Shown here: positions 1 to 9,060 of the stretch, in pieces | Layout: the number at the start of each line of letters is the position of its first letter | Numbering within the stretch: the first letter of the stretch is position 1 | Assembly (NCBI GenBank): GCA_003427395.1 | Contig: BFEA01000244.1 | Span: 797,616 to 819,607, forward strand | Length of the DNA stretch: 21,992 bases | Source: Chara braunii | Lineage: Eukaryota > Streptophyta > Charophyceae > Charales > Characeae | Reading direction: 5' to 3' | Translations under genes and position numbers: made by a program | Notes under the pieces: model-generated | Database searches by the model: none | What the model was told of the DNA's origin: nothing | What the model saw: only the letters and a program-made list of their open reading frames with translations

Positions 1-301
1 GTTGGCGGGTGCGAGGCGAAGTGACAGCAAGTAGCATGGGCGGGCGAGAGCCAGTTCAAAGCAGGCCACACCAATTCGTAGCTCGATAGCGACAACGGGC
101 GGGCAACGGACGGGACCATTTGATGGCCGCAAGACGGTCGGCAGGCCTCCCTAGGCCGCGCCTGTTCGTACTGCCGACGGTCGCAATTTTTTTTTATTTT
201 TTTTTTTGTCGGCCTGGGCCCACCACCCGAGGTCCCAAACTTGGAAAACGGGTCTCACGCCGGCGCCACGTGAGACCCGACTTTTCCTTCAGTAGCGTGT
301 A
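1..301. other. GC-rich stretch without recognised gene
   Basis: I recognise no gene here. It is GC-rich with a T-rich run near 187-209 (an A-tail if read on the minus strand) and a short perfect inverted repeat at 250-278. A 60-codon open frame at 120-302 has no recognisable domain and is probably chance. The stretch ends where element A integrase homology begins (zinc-finger Cys-His-Asp near 307-315). The RT and RNase H that should precede an integrase are absent, so the boundary near 300 is a truncation, a rearrangement or another insertion. Confidence 0.5.
250..278. repeat. Perfect 10-bp inverted repeat
   Basis: GGGTCTCACG at 250-259 is the exact reverse complement of CGTGAGACCC at 269-278, with a 9-base GC-rich spacer. 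It lies about 25 bases before the element A boundary. It could form a hairpin or be part of a mobile-element end; no function can be assigned. Confidence 0.75.
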
Positions 302-1288
302 GAGGATGCCACGACGCAACGGGACATTTCGGCTACAAGAAGACTAGTGCTAACTTAGTACAACGATTTTGGTGGCCTAACATGCTAGACGATGCAAAGA
401 AGTACGTACAGACTTGTAAGGTCTGCCAGCGGGAGAAGTCGTGGACTCAAGCTCTGCTTGGGTTACTCAAGCCTCTACCCATTCCTGTTGGTCTAGGGCA
501 GAGCATCTCCATGGACTTCATGGATACTCTCGTGGCCAGCAAGAATGGCAAACGACACATCTTCATAATAGTGGATAGGTTTACTAAGTTCGCTAGACTA
601 GTTGCCATGCCAGAAACCGCCAGGTCCGAACATGTCATTAAGTTATTCATGGATAACTGGGTGCGTGATTTCGGGCTACCAAAGACAATCGTTAGTGATA
701 GAGATGTGCGATTCACCAACGAGATGTGGAAGAAGGCCGCTGAACAGATGGGCAGCCAGCTTCAGATGACTTCTGGGAATCATCCCGAAGCAAATGGACA
801 GGATGAACAAATGAACCGTGTGGTGCAGCATCTGGTGAGGCATTACATCAAGCCCAACCAGGATGACTGAGATGAGAAGTTACCTCTCATTGCTAGTCTG
901 TACAATAACGTTGTACACAGCACCACAGGGATCACCCCAAATCAGCTGCATCTGGGATGGAAGCCTAGATCGTCTCTAGACTTCCTCCTACCTGAACACC
1001 GAACTGCTGCAACTCCCGGAACCATTGAATTTGGTGTCCAGTACGAGAAATTGTTGCAGCAGACTGTCGAACACATCAAGAAATCTAAAGAGGCAATGAT
1101 TGCTTCTGAGAATAAGAAACGCCGACAGTCCACATTTTAGGTAGGGGAACATATCTGGGTCAAAGCTAGTGAGTTGGGAGAGGAGCTTGGCATCTCTAGG
1201 AAACTAATGCCTTAGTATTTCGGTCCCTGGGAAGGCTTGGATATTGTGGGGAATGATTTGGATGGTCCCTCGTACGTCATTCGTATCC
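302..1288 (+). pseudogene. Element A: Ty3/gypsy integrase, 5' half (broken)
   Basis: Integrase of a chromodomain Ty3/gypsy retrotransposon, which inserts element cDNA into chromosomes. One frame holds the HHCC zinc finger (CHD..GHFG near 307-333, then CKVC near 415-429). It also holds the DDE core: Asp at 514-516 in SMDFMD, Asp at 697-699 in SDRD, Glu at 805-807, with D-x35-E spacing. A GPY/F-like segment (YFGPWE, about 1216-1233) follows. The frame has no indels. It is interrupted by TGA at 868-870 (position of a Trp, before DEKLPL), TAG at 1138-1140 and TAG at 1213-1215 (both probably former Gln). It stops at 1288 where the LINE is inserted and resumes in phase at 5711. RT, RNase H, protease and gag are missing upstream. 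Confidence 0.9.
1285..1288. repeat. LINE target-site duplication, left copy (ATCC)
   Basis: ATCC at 1285-1288 is repeated at 5707-5710. Removing the DNA between them plus one copy puts the integrase frame back in phase across the junction (VIRI followed by PGHL), which marks the insertion to the base. Confidence 0.8.
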
Positions 1289-1289
1289 G

Positions 1290-1735
1290 ATCATTATAGC
1301 AGGGGACTACAATGCGGCCCGGACCGCTGGATGGATAGATGGAGGATACCCTCCCCGGCCCCAGTGTATGTGAAGGAGGATGAGGGGATGGTAAGATACC
1401 TAAGCCTCTCACTAAGCGTCTTCGACTCCTTCTAGAGACTTAATCCTGACAAGTGTTTTTTTTCATGTTTACACAAGACCGGGACCGAGAGTCAGACACG
1501 GTCCAGAATTGACTTGATCCTGCTTTCGGAGGATCGGGCAGGAGCATTGCTGCTGGCAGCAATACTGTCGGCTAGCCCATGTCTGGCTCTCGACCACAAA
1601 ATGTGCAGAGTGATCTTGTCCTTTCGAAAGAAATCCAACCACGAGCCTGAGTCTTATAAACTTAATGTATCCATCTTACGATATGAAACGTTCTGGAGCT
1701 ATATCAAGGATTGTTGGACGTTTTGGCATACATAG
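1290..1735 (+). pseudogene. LINE ORF2: endonuclease C-terminal part
   Basis: C-terminal portion of the APE-type endonuclease that nicks the target for LINE insertion. The GDYNAA motif (GDxN, usual catalytic motif of this family) is at about 1302-1319 in one frame. A shift near 1325-1335 moves the coding frame, which continues with DSF-stop-RLNPD (TAG at 1433-1435) and SRIDLILLSED near 1505-1538. Family endonucleases usually end in an S-D-H signature. Here the matching segment reads LDHKMCRVIL, so the Ser appears lost. TAG at 1733-1735 interrupts the same frame. The N-terminal half is missing because of the 5' truncation. Confidence 0.8.
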
Positions 1736-2340
1736 AAACAACATATCCCGCATGAAATAGACTGGTTCAATAAAGGCCTCCTCTACTTAGGAAAGAAATG
1801 CCAAGAATTTTCAAAACAATTAGCGGCCAGAAGCCATCAGCAGGAGATAGACATTCGCCAACAACTTCAACAACTTGAACTACAAGACCAGCTAAAAAAC
1901 CCAGACAATAACGCGAACAGTAACCAATACACACAACCAGAACAGAACCCAGAGGTGCAAGTCCTACAACAACGTCTTCAAACCTTTGTCTCACAACGTT
2001 GGGAAGGTATACGTATCAGAGGACGAATGACACGGTATCAAAAGGAAGGCTCCATGGACAAAAAATTATTTGGTATGGCCCGAGCACGTATGCACGGAAC
2101 AACGATAGAAGCGCTCTGTGAACCGCATTTGGAACACAGAGATGTGGTATGTTTTACACCCCAATGCACGCAGATAGCAAAATCTTTCTTTAAAGACCTT
2201 TTTACCTCTAGGTGTGCCCAACAAGAGAAGGACGTTAGAGAAAAGGAAATCGCAAAATTCCTGGAACCAATGAGAAAAACCCTGACGTACCAATAAAAAA
2301 TGGATCTGGATCAGCCTCTGTCCAAAGAAGATTCTGGACA
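1736..2340 (+). pseudogene. LINE ORF2: linker between endonuclease and RT
   Basis: The frame of the endonuclease continues after TAG 1733-1735 through a Gln-rich, probably coiled-coil stretch (about 1830-1980). It then reaches IRIRGRMTRYQKEG near 2010-2050, the basic segment that normally precedes LINE RT domains, and AKSFFKDLFTSR near 2178-2213. TAA at 2294-2296 interrupts it, followed by the conserved-looking LDQPLSKED. A single-base loss near 2325-2335 then shifts the frame. There is no enzymatic domain; it is assigned to ORF2 by frame continuity and order. Confidence 0.75.
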
Positions 2341-3500
2341 GCAATAATGCAGATGGATGAGGAAAAAACTCTGGCGAGGACGGATTCCCCAAGGAGTTTT
2401 GGGAAACCTTCTGGTCCCAGATGCCCCAGACCTCATGGAATTTTATCGACAAGTATGGGAGACGGGGAATATGGGGGAGCTGGCGGGGCAAGGTATCCTT
2501 ATGTTGTTGCAAAAAAAAGGAGAAAGGATGAATATCAGAAACTATCCCCCAATAACATTGCTTACTGTTGTTTATAAGATGCTAGCGAAAGCCTTGGCGA
2601 ACCGCCTGATCCCGGTTTTGGACCAGATCATCCACCCGGCACAGACAGGCTTTGTCAAAGGCCGCAGAATCCAAGATAATATTTTACTGGTTAACGAACT
2701 GCTCAAGTTAACCAGGCAGGACAAGCAAAACGTGGTCGTGGTCTTCATTGACTTTGAAAAAACCTATGATCACGTGGACTGGCTTTTTTTGGACCATTGC
2801 ATGGAAAAAATGAATATAGGACTGGCCTTCCGCCGCTGGACCAAAATTTTGCATCGCAATGTAACCACAAGTGTCCAGATAAATGGCAGAGTAGCTCTGG
2901 CATTCCTGCTGCAACGGTCAGTCCGTCAGGGTGATCCCTTGGCACCCTTTTTGTTCATAATTGTGATGGAGGCACTGGCAGCGAACCTCCGTGCAAACAA
3001 AGACCTGAGGAAGCTGCAAATCTCGGCCATCCCAGAAGAAGCAATCCCCATTTGTTCGATGTTTGCAGATGATCTGACACTCATAGCAGAGGTCACAACT
3101 GAGAACATGGAAGAAATCAAACAACTTTTTGATAAATTTACGGCAGTCTCAGACATGATAGTCAATTGGGGAAACAAAACCCTGGGGTGGTGGATTCACC
3201 ATCAAGGGGCGCACCCTCTGGATCTGCCACGAGTTAAATGGCTCCCGGAAACGGCCCCGGTTAGAGTGTTAGGAATTATGTTGACAGCAACAGGAAAACC
3301 TGCATCGAATGACGATTGGATCCTTAAACCCGCCCTGGAGAAGCAGGCGTGTTGGAACGATAAACACACCTCCTTAATTTGCAGGGCGTTGGTGATCAAT
3401 AGCGTGGTGCTGGCTGCCCTATGGTACAAATCCGCAATATGGGCGCTTAGCAAAGAAGCAGAGCTAGGCGTGGCTGTTGGTAATCCAACCCAAGGACAAA
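2341..3500 (+). pseudogene. LINE ORF2: reverse transcriptase
   Basis: LINE-type reverse transcriptase, which copies the element RNA at the nicked target. Homology enters in one frame at AIMQMDEEKT (2341-2370) and passes to DGFPKEFWETFWSQM in a second (about 2379-2423). It then continues in a third for most of the domain: about 2357-3562 is open, with credible homology from APDLMEFYRQ on. The changes fit single-base losses near 2372 and 2425. Visible RT motifs are GFVKGRRIQDNI, VVVVFIDFEKTYDHVDW, RQGDPLAPFLF and the catalytic MFADDLTL. Near 3470-3505 the frame shifts again. Plant-type L1-like affiliation is inferred from the downstream zinc-binding domain. Confidence 0.92.
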
Positions 3501-4373
3501 GGGGGTTTGGGGATTCTGGATCCGACCACCCAGATCTCAGCACTGATGGTACAATGGATTAGGAGGCTGGTATTTACACGGGACCTTCCTTGGTAGGCCT
3601 TGGCGCTGGAACAGATCGCTCGACTAGCTCCACAAACACTACAAACAGTAAACCCCCTGACCTGGCTTGAAGACCGCTTCTGGTCCATATCTCGATGCTC
3701 CCGCACTGGCCAAACCCCGAGCTGGGGCGCAACCCGCCACGACCTCGCCAAAGATGACTTTTGGATACGCTGCTTGAAAGCCTGGCGCCAACTCCTGCTG
3801 CCAGACAGACCTGGACCAGCCAGGTGGGAGGAGGTAGCACGTCAACCACTGTTTGGGAACATAAATATCACCGACCGAAATGGAAGGGTATACCACAGTT
3901 CGGATTCCCCATGGAACAACTGGGTTAAAAAGGGCATAATTAGAGTTAAAGACATCTAGGATCCAGAAAACAAGGATTGGAAAACGGAGCCACAAATGAG
4001 GAGGTTACTGAAACACTGTCATAATATCGAAAAAAACCTGGAAGAACTGATCTTCGCAATCCCTCTGGAATAGGTGCGCATTCTGCGTAAAGGTCCGAAG
4101 CTGGTAGAAGGAGACTGGGTAACCGTTCTCGGGGACCCGGAGAGTGTTGGCAGCGTTGTGATGGTACACACTGACGAAACGCTGATTAACCTCTTTCACA
4201 AAGAAAAAGACAACAGGCTTATCAGATACACCCCGGACGTGACGAGATGGTGACAGAATACTGATTTGTAAATGATCCGAGTGCTACGAGATAAGGATGA
4301 TTGGATAACATACCAACCAGAGAGTTGTATTGCAGATCTCCCCTTTTACCCTGCGGAGTGGCAATGACCCCCA
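3501..4373 (+). pseudogene. LINE ORF2: region after RT, many stops
   Basis: After the RT the frame continues as GGLGILDPTTQISALMVQW, typical of the segment following plant-type LINE RTs. The same frame is broken by TAG 3594-3596 (in a Trp-Trp context), TAG 3957-3959, TAG 4071-4073, TGA 4251-4253 (after Trp), TAA 4269-4271 and TGA 4365-4367. Six stops with no visible frame change suggest point-mutation decay. No catalytic motif was identified. Confidence 0.75.
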
Positions 4374-5345
4374 ATGCGCAGAACCCAGGAAACAAAGAAT
4401 GTAAAGCTGCACAGCCTTACGGTGAAGACCACCTACCGTTTACTGCACCCCAAGGTAAATTTGAAGGACATTGGGAAGACCCGTTGGATGTCTCATTTAA
4501 ATGTGGGGGTCGAGGCCATCCGCCCCATTCGGTGGTTCTCCCGCACGAGGGCCAGACCTGCAAAACTGGCCTCGCTGCAGTGGCAGATAGAACACCGCTG
4601 CCTCCCCACTAACGATTGGCTAATAGATCGCACATACCTGGAACAGAAAGGACTGGCGCTCCCGTGGTGCAAGTCGTGCCACACGGCGTTCCCCTCCCGC
4701 AAGATACCGGAAACCATAAAACATATATTCTTGCAATGTCCAGGGGCTGTCCTAACATGGCGATGGTGGGACAAAATCTGGAACCTACTGGACACCGGGT
4801 CGACCTGGCCATGGGGCTGGAGGGCAATACTATGTGAGGCATGGACCTCCCCCTCAGGTAGCACCTTCGAAAACAATATGTTTAAGATAGGGAGGAGAGC
4901 CGTCATGTGGGCTATCTGGAGGAGACAGTGTATACACGCCATGGAAGAGGTCCGCATAGCCGGGGAGGAAATGACAGACGTGATTAAACAATATATACAT
5001 CAAGAACTGATGGTACAATGACAGAAAGTCAAAAATCAGTTGGATCTGTTTCAAACTCAGAAAGATATAAAACAAACAATCCAACAATTCTCAGGGGACT
5101 GGCTGGGCGGCGAGGACGAGGGCCGAATCACCTTCATCAAGTGGGAGGGCGGTCGTGCCCAGGATGGCAACGAAGGCATTCGGGAGGGCAAGAAGGAGAC
5201 GATAAAAAAGGATTATCATATCTGCTTCAAAGATTGGACAACAGTGGGTCAAGGGATCCCGCTACGGCCTCTCTCAAATTTTCCTGATCCCTTTCCGGCC
5301 CACCAGCTAGCTATGGTGGACATGCAATGGTATGGAGCGGAGTGA
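4374..5345 (+). pseudogene. LINE ORF2: zinc-binding (zf-RVT) domain and C-terminus
   Basis: A 215-residue open stretch contains a reverse-transcriptase zinc-binding domain. WQIEHRCLPTNDWLIDR is followed by CKSC (C-x2-C) and HIFLQC (H-x4-C), the ligand layout of the zf-RVT family in plant non-LTR elements. TGA at 5019-5021 interrupts the frame. The same frame continues as a Gln/Lys-rich helix and a Gly-rich tail to a terminal TGA at 5343-5345, probably the original ORF2 end. The zinc domain is thought to help bind RNA or target DNA. Confidence 0.82.
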
Positions 5346-5677
5346 GCAGGACAGCAGCAGGTGGATTACAAGGGCTAGGCTATGTCATTTGGGCGACAGC
5401 GGCCATGATTCCCGGAAATCTTGCTTTACCCTCTGAAACCTGTCTTCATTCTGTCATCCGCTCCCTTATTGTCCTCATGTGCCGGCCCCTTTTATCTGCC
5501 CTGCTCAGTCAATCCTCTGGACCCCAGAGTAATCAATGCTGGCAGGTGTATCCTCTATTTTCATTGGGATGCTGGACCCGCTTTCCAGCAGGTGTTGCTC
5601 CCCACCAATCAATGGAGCCTCTCCCCCGGTGCTAGCGGTGCCTTACCAGCACCGCTAGCACTGGAGGGGGTGTTTGC
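5346..5677 (+). other. LINE 3' untranslated region
   Basis: Lies between the probable ORF2 terminator and the A-rich tail. It has short chance frames only; the notable element is the hairpin at 5626-5664. Confidence 0.7.
5626..5664 (+). repeat. Strong stem-loop just before LINE A-tail
   Basis: TGCTAGCGGTGC (5630-5641) is the exact reverse complement of GCACCGCTAGCA (5649-5660), with a 7-base loop. With one wobble the stem extends to 16 pairs (5626-5641 with 5649-5664). It ends about 14 bases before the A-tail, where LINE RTs recognise their RNA 3' end in families that use hairpins. Confidence 0.85.
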
Positions 5678-5706
5678 AAAAAAAAAAAATAAAAAAAAAA
5701 ATAAAA
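5678..5706 (+). repeat. LINE A-rich 3' tail
   Basis: Runs of A interrupted by single T residues. It ends at the right ATCC duplication and marks the LINE 3' end and its plus orientation. Confidence 0.85.
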
Positions 5707-5710
5707 ATCC
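5707..5710. repeat. LINE target-site duplication, right copy (ATCC)
   Basis: Matches 1285-1288. The element A frame resumes immediately after it at 5711. Confidence 0.8.
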
Positions 5711-6084
5711 CAGGTCACCTACGCCCTTACCCTGTTTTCCACACCTCCAAGCTTGCACCTTTTGCTGAGACAGCACAGTTCCCATCACGGAGATCTATGC
5801 TGCCCCCAACCATGGATGGCCACGTGGACATCGACGACATCCTGGATCACAGAGACACACCTGTTCCCAAGCCACCTGGCAGGGGGAGACCTCCTAAACC
5901 TGCAAGGGAATACAAAGTGCATTTCAGGCATCATACTGATCCTAAGGAAGATTGATGGATTTCAAGGGAGGAACTTGTCAAGACAGCTCCCCAGATCGTG
6001 GCAGATTATGAGAAGAAACTGAAGGGGAAGGAACAGCATGAAGCATCTCAGCGGACTTTCGAAGCTAAGGGGGATGGAATGTGA
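5711..6084 (+). pseudogene. Element A: integrase tail and chromodomain (3' half)
   Basis: C-terminal end of the element A polyprotein, in the same frame as 302-1288. It contains PYPVFHTSKLAPF, standard after the GPY/F module in this group. A chromodomain follows: a VDIDDILDHR-like start near 5827-5856, REYKVHFRHH, then WISREEL and TAPQIVADYEKK. Chromodomains steer integration toward particular chromatin. TGA at 5953-5955 sits where element B has Arg in the same motif (EDRWFTREEL), so it probably derives from CGA. The natural terminator is TGA 6082-6084, which overlaps the start of the 3' LTR. Confidence 0.88.
6067..6079 (+). promoter_or_regulatory. Polypurine tract of element A
   Basis: AAGGGGGATGGAA lies directly before TGTGAGG at 6080, the usual polypurine primer for plus-strand DNA synthesis at the edge of a 3' LTR. 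Confidence 0.65.
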
Positions 6085-6560
6085 GGAACAAGCCCTCAAG
6101 GGGCCCTATCAGACATCACATGTTCAGGGCTAAGGCCCCCAGCAAGCCGAGTGCCCAACCTAAGTGCAGGCGGGCCTGAATATTCATCAGAGGCCAAAAT
6201 TCGACATTTTCATATGTGGGTATTCAGGCTCTTGCAGCACGCCAGTTGGTTGGGTAAACGAGTGAGCCTCACTAAGCTGCGTCATACAGTTGGCCCAGGC
6301 CTAGACAGTTGCACCTGGGCACATACACACAAAGCAGGGCCGATAGATTGGGAAGCAGGCCATCGGCCTTTGCAAAAGCAGTACTGCCGACGCACCTGCC
6401 TGGGAGCCCTGCACAGATGCAGCACTCAGGCTGTGCCCAACTGAAAAGGGCCCAGCCCCTCAACTGAGTCTCAGGCCTGGGCACAGGGTCTGAGGCCCAA
6501 CCAGAAGCTACTGGAAGCTTCCAGCCAGGCCACACGCAGCATCCAGGAGGCTGCCACTTC

Positions 6561-6568
6561 CATAAAAG
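6561..6568 (+). promoter_or_regulatory. Possible TATA box in LTR A
   Basis: CATAAAAG follows CCACTTC. The diverged copy near 20705-20720 has CCACTTC followed by an AT-rich AATATA in the same position on its strand. Confidence 0.4.
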
Positions 6569-6767
6569 AAGTGAGGCAGCCGAGGCCAGGCATTCTGGCC
6601 AGTGCTGGCAATGCGGAAGTGCTGCTGTGCTGCTTCCCAGGGCGCTGACGGGGCGCTTAGTGGTGAAGTGGGGCGCTGCAGGGCAGCGGGGCGCAGGCAG
6701 CCAAAGCTGGGCTGCTTGGCGCCAGGGGGTACAGCGGGTGATCTGGTGGTCTTTAGGGAAGGAGGTG

Positions 6768-6772
6768 AGTGT
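6768..6772. repeat. Element B target duplication, left copy (AGTGT)
   Basis: AGTGT here and at 15366-15370 flanks the two LTRs exactly. If the LTR begins one base earlier (TGCAAGG), the duplication would be AGTG. Confidence 0.75.
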
Positions 6773-7855
6773 GCAAGGAACCCGACTGTTCATCACTTGC
6801 TGGAGTGCATCAGATCACATGCATATCCACTGATTTCACAGATTGCGAAGTCTCACACAAAATCGAATAGAAGATGAATGAGAATCAGGAAGCTCAGCTC
6901 AATTATCAAACCCAGAATTAGAGAGAGAACATCGTGAGTTCAAAGTGTATAGCGCTGAACAGAGTTACAAGTCTTTCTTCGATCATCATGAGTTCCAAGC
7001 CTGGCGCTCATCAGCGCCAACTGCCAAACGTCAACAACATTGCTCAACAGGTAAGTGTCACCATAGCTCACACTTCCCCCTCTCTCGTCTGCCTTCTTCT
7101 CTCTCTTCTTCTATGTCTACAGTCCTGGTCTACCCTCACTCATCATGCATGCACACTCCCTATCACACGAGGATCTACTCTGAATACTACTCACTGGTAT
7201 CTCCTACTGACTATCCCTTCTAACATACTCACTAGCGTTGGCGCAGCTATGACTTCCTTCCCTCTAGCCAGCACTCTCTTCCTTTCCACAGCCTAGCGCT
7301 GCTTACACACATCTAGCGCACAAGTGCCACGACACTTCCACACTCTCATGCGAAGTGAGCCTCTGTCCAAATGGGAGATTTGCCAGTACTTTATAGTGCT
7401 GGAGTGGTTTGGCGTGGCCTGCGTTCAACCTCAAGTGTCCCTGGGACTCCTGCCCAGTACCCGTTCTTGCAAAGTGTGTGTCCCAATATCTTTTCCCATG
7501 GTCTGCTGTTGCTTTGGGCCATCGGGCCTGTCTTTTGGACTCTTGGTCTGAATCAGGACTGACTCGTGGGATTATGACTGAACTAGGACTGTAGCCTTTG
7601 ACTTATTACCGAACAGACATGACTTTTCAACAAGGAGACATGACCCTAACTCAGTCTTGAAAACTGTGTCGGATACGTGTTCGTGCAGGACCTGGTTGTG
7701 ACTGTTTGAAACGACTTTTCATTTCATTATGGATGCGACATATGCCTCAGGGAACTTTGTCTTTTGAGTTGCTGCTCGTGAATTTAAGTTTTGGCCGACA
7801 GGGCCCCTCACTGTTGGGGTGTTCTTCTGGGGTCTAATTCGTAAAGGCCCTTTTA
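6773..7855 (-). repeat. Element B 3' LTR
   Basis: About 1083 bp, matching 14270-15365 over its whole length. It shares GCAAGGAAC at its plus-strand left end and GGCCCTTTTA at its right end, after which the two copies diverge completely. It includes a TATA-like site at 7389-7395 and a small hairpin at 7002-7019. Confidence 0.92.
7389..7395 (-). promoter_or_regulatory. TATA box candidate in element B 3' LTR
   Basis: TATAAAG on the minus strand, conserved in the other LTR at 14901-14907. Confidence 0.5.
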
Positions 7856-7893
7856 CTCTCGCCGGCCTAATTTTGAAGTCCTCTGTGAAACCC

Positions 7894-8285
7894 TTATTTG
7901 TCCACAATACTGAGGCCTCTTCTTGTTCTTTCATAGTAAGATACTATGTTCGGTGCAGTTTCAATTAACTCTTCCCTAGTAAACCAGCGGTCTTCACTTG
8001 GATCTTGATATGCAAATCTGACTTATATTGCCGCTGAGGTCTACCTCTGCGTCCAGTCTGTGTAGTACTTTCAGTAACGATCTTATCAACATCAAATTTT
8101 CCATCCATACTTGGAGGAATTGCTGACCTTCGACTCACAAGGTAGGAGCTTTGACGTGTGAAACACCGGGTAGGTATGCAAGTGTGGAGGTATCTCAATA
8201 ACATAGGAGGGTCCATCCACATCTCCTATTACATCCAATACTTGCCAGGGTCCTCTGTAGGTAGGTAACAGTTTCTGAGATATGT
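7894..8285 (-). pseudogene. Element B: GPY/F end and chromodomain
   Basis: The C-terminus of the element B polyprotein. One minus frame gives VDGPSYVIEIPPHLHTYPV and FHTSKLLP (about 8230-8140). A shift leads to SMDGKFDVDKIV and GRRGRPQRQYK (about 8115-8010). A further shift leads to DRWFTREELIETAPNIVSYY, the chromodomain end. The terminal TAA is at 7896-7894. Two frameshifts break it. It pairs by homology with the chromodomain of element A. Confidence 0.82.
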
Positions 8286-8510
8286 TTTCTTATGGGATAA
8301 ATTCCTTCGATTTTACCCAAACCAGATCACCTACAGCAAACTGAGAAGGTCTCCTGTGTTTATTGGCCTGTTCGATCATTTGATGTTGCGCTTTTATCAT
8401 GCTTTCCTTTACCTTTTCTAAATCTTTCTGATATTGCACTACGAACTTTCTGGTTCCTGGCGGAAGTTTATGGACTCTATCCGGGCTTAGACAGACTATA
8501 GGTTTGCGAG

Positions 8511-9024
8511 GACTCCATCCCAAATGTAACTCCATCGGAATTTTGCAAGTAGACAAGTGCACAGAGTTATTATAGGCACTAGCAACTTTGGGCAAATGTC
8601 CATCCCAGTCAACCTGATCGGGACGAATGTACATACGTAGTGTTTGCTGCAAAATCTTATTCATTTGCTCAGTTTGCCCATTTGTCTCAGGGTGTCGACC
8701 TGATGACAAGGTCAACTCAGAGCCATAGACACTCATTAGTTGCCGCCATTGTTCACTGGTGAACCGAGACTCCATCCCAAATGTAACTCCATCGGAATTT
8801 TGCAAGTAGACAAGTGCACAGAGTTATTATAGGCACTAGCAACTTTGGGCAAATGTTCATCCCAGTCAACCTGATCGGGACGAATCTACATACGTAGTGT
8901 TTGCTGCAAAATCTTATTCATTTGCTCAGTTTGCCCATTTGTCTCAGGGTGTCGGCCTGATGACATTGTCAACTTAGAGCCATAGACACTCATTAGTTGC
9001 CGCCATTGTTCACTGGTGAACCGA
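8511..9024. repeat. 257-bp tandem duplication inside integrase
   Basis: GACTCCATCCCAAATG starts at 8511 and again at 8768. TTTGTCTCAG recurs at 8681 and 8938, and GAACCGAGA at 8761 and 9018, all exactly 257 apart. The copies differ at only a few positions, so the duplication is more recent than much of the decay. Confidence 0.95.
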
Positions 9025-9029
9025 GAGTC

Positions 9030-9060
9030 TTTGTCTCAGGGTGTTGGCCTGATGACATTC
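9030..9060. repeat. 30-base third partial copy (templated filler)
   Basis: TTTGTCTCAGGGTGTTGGCC and the following bases match 8938-8968, only 92 bases downstream of that match. The filler sits at the breakpoint where the integrase second-Asp segment is missing. Confidence 0.85.

Larger units (their letters stand above)
1289..5706 (+). mobile_element. 5'-truncated non-LTR retrotransposon (LINE)
   Basis: A LINE about 4.4 kb long inserted in the integrase-chromodomain frame of element A. It starts inside the apurinic-type endonuclease (IIAGDYNAA, about 1290-1316). It runs through reverse transcriptase and a zinc-binding domain, and ends with a 3' untranslated region, a strong hairpin and an A-rich tail (5678-5706). 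The 5' truncation, 3' A-tail and flanking duplication are the marks of target-primed reverse transcription. The duplication is short (4 bp). ORF1 and most of the endonuclease are absent, and ORF2 carries about ten stops and several frameshifts, so the copy is dead. Confidence 0.92.
6080..6772 (+). repeat. Element A 3' LTR, proximal part
   Basis: Starts with TGTGAGG after the polypurine tract and overlaps the polyprotein stop, as in many chromoviruses. It is non-coding, with a possible TATA element at 6561-6568. It is cut at 6768-6772 (AGTGT) by element B and continues from 15371. No second copy of this LTR in direct orientation is in the window, so its total length is inferred. A diverged inverted relative lies at 20285-20845. 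Confidence 0.65.
8286..9060 (-). pseudogene. Element B: integrase catalytic C-half, internally duplicated
   Basis: Contains SRFTSEQWRQLMSVYGSELT, then HPETNGQTEQMNK with the third catalytic acid (Glu of GQTEQMN). It continues through PDQVDWDGHLPKVASAYNNS, HLGWSPRKP and VGDLVWVKS, ending at a TAA near 8298. A 257-bp segment is tandemly duplicated (8511-8767 and 8768-9024). Because 257 is not a multiple of 3, the frame is broken. The segment around the expected second Asp (SDRD) is replaced by a 30-base fragment copied from the same region (9030-9060). Confidence 0.85.

Noticed and set aside
120-302. 60-codon open frame before element A
   Set aside because: No domain and not in the integrase frame.
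6151-6877. Open frames in LTR A (for example 6151-6444 and the opposite-strand 6796-6272)
   Set aside because: Lie inside LTR sequence, overlap each other on both strands and have no domain.
8511-9060. CRISPR-like array
   Set aside because: Two long copies and one fragment of integrase sequence, without spacers; a local duplication.
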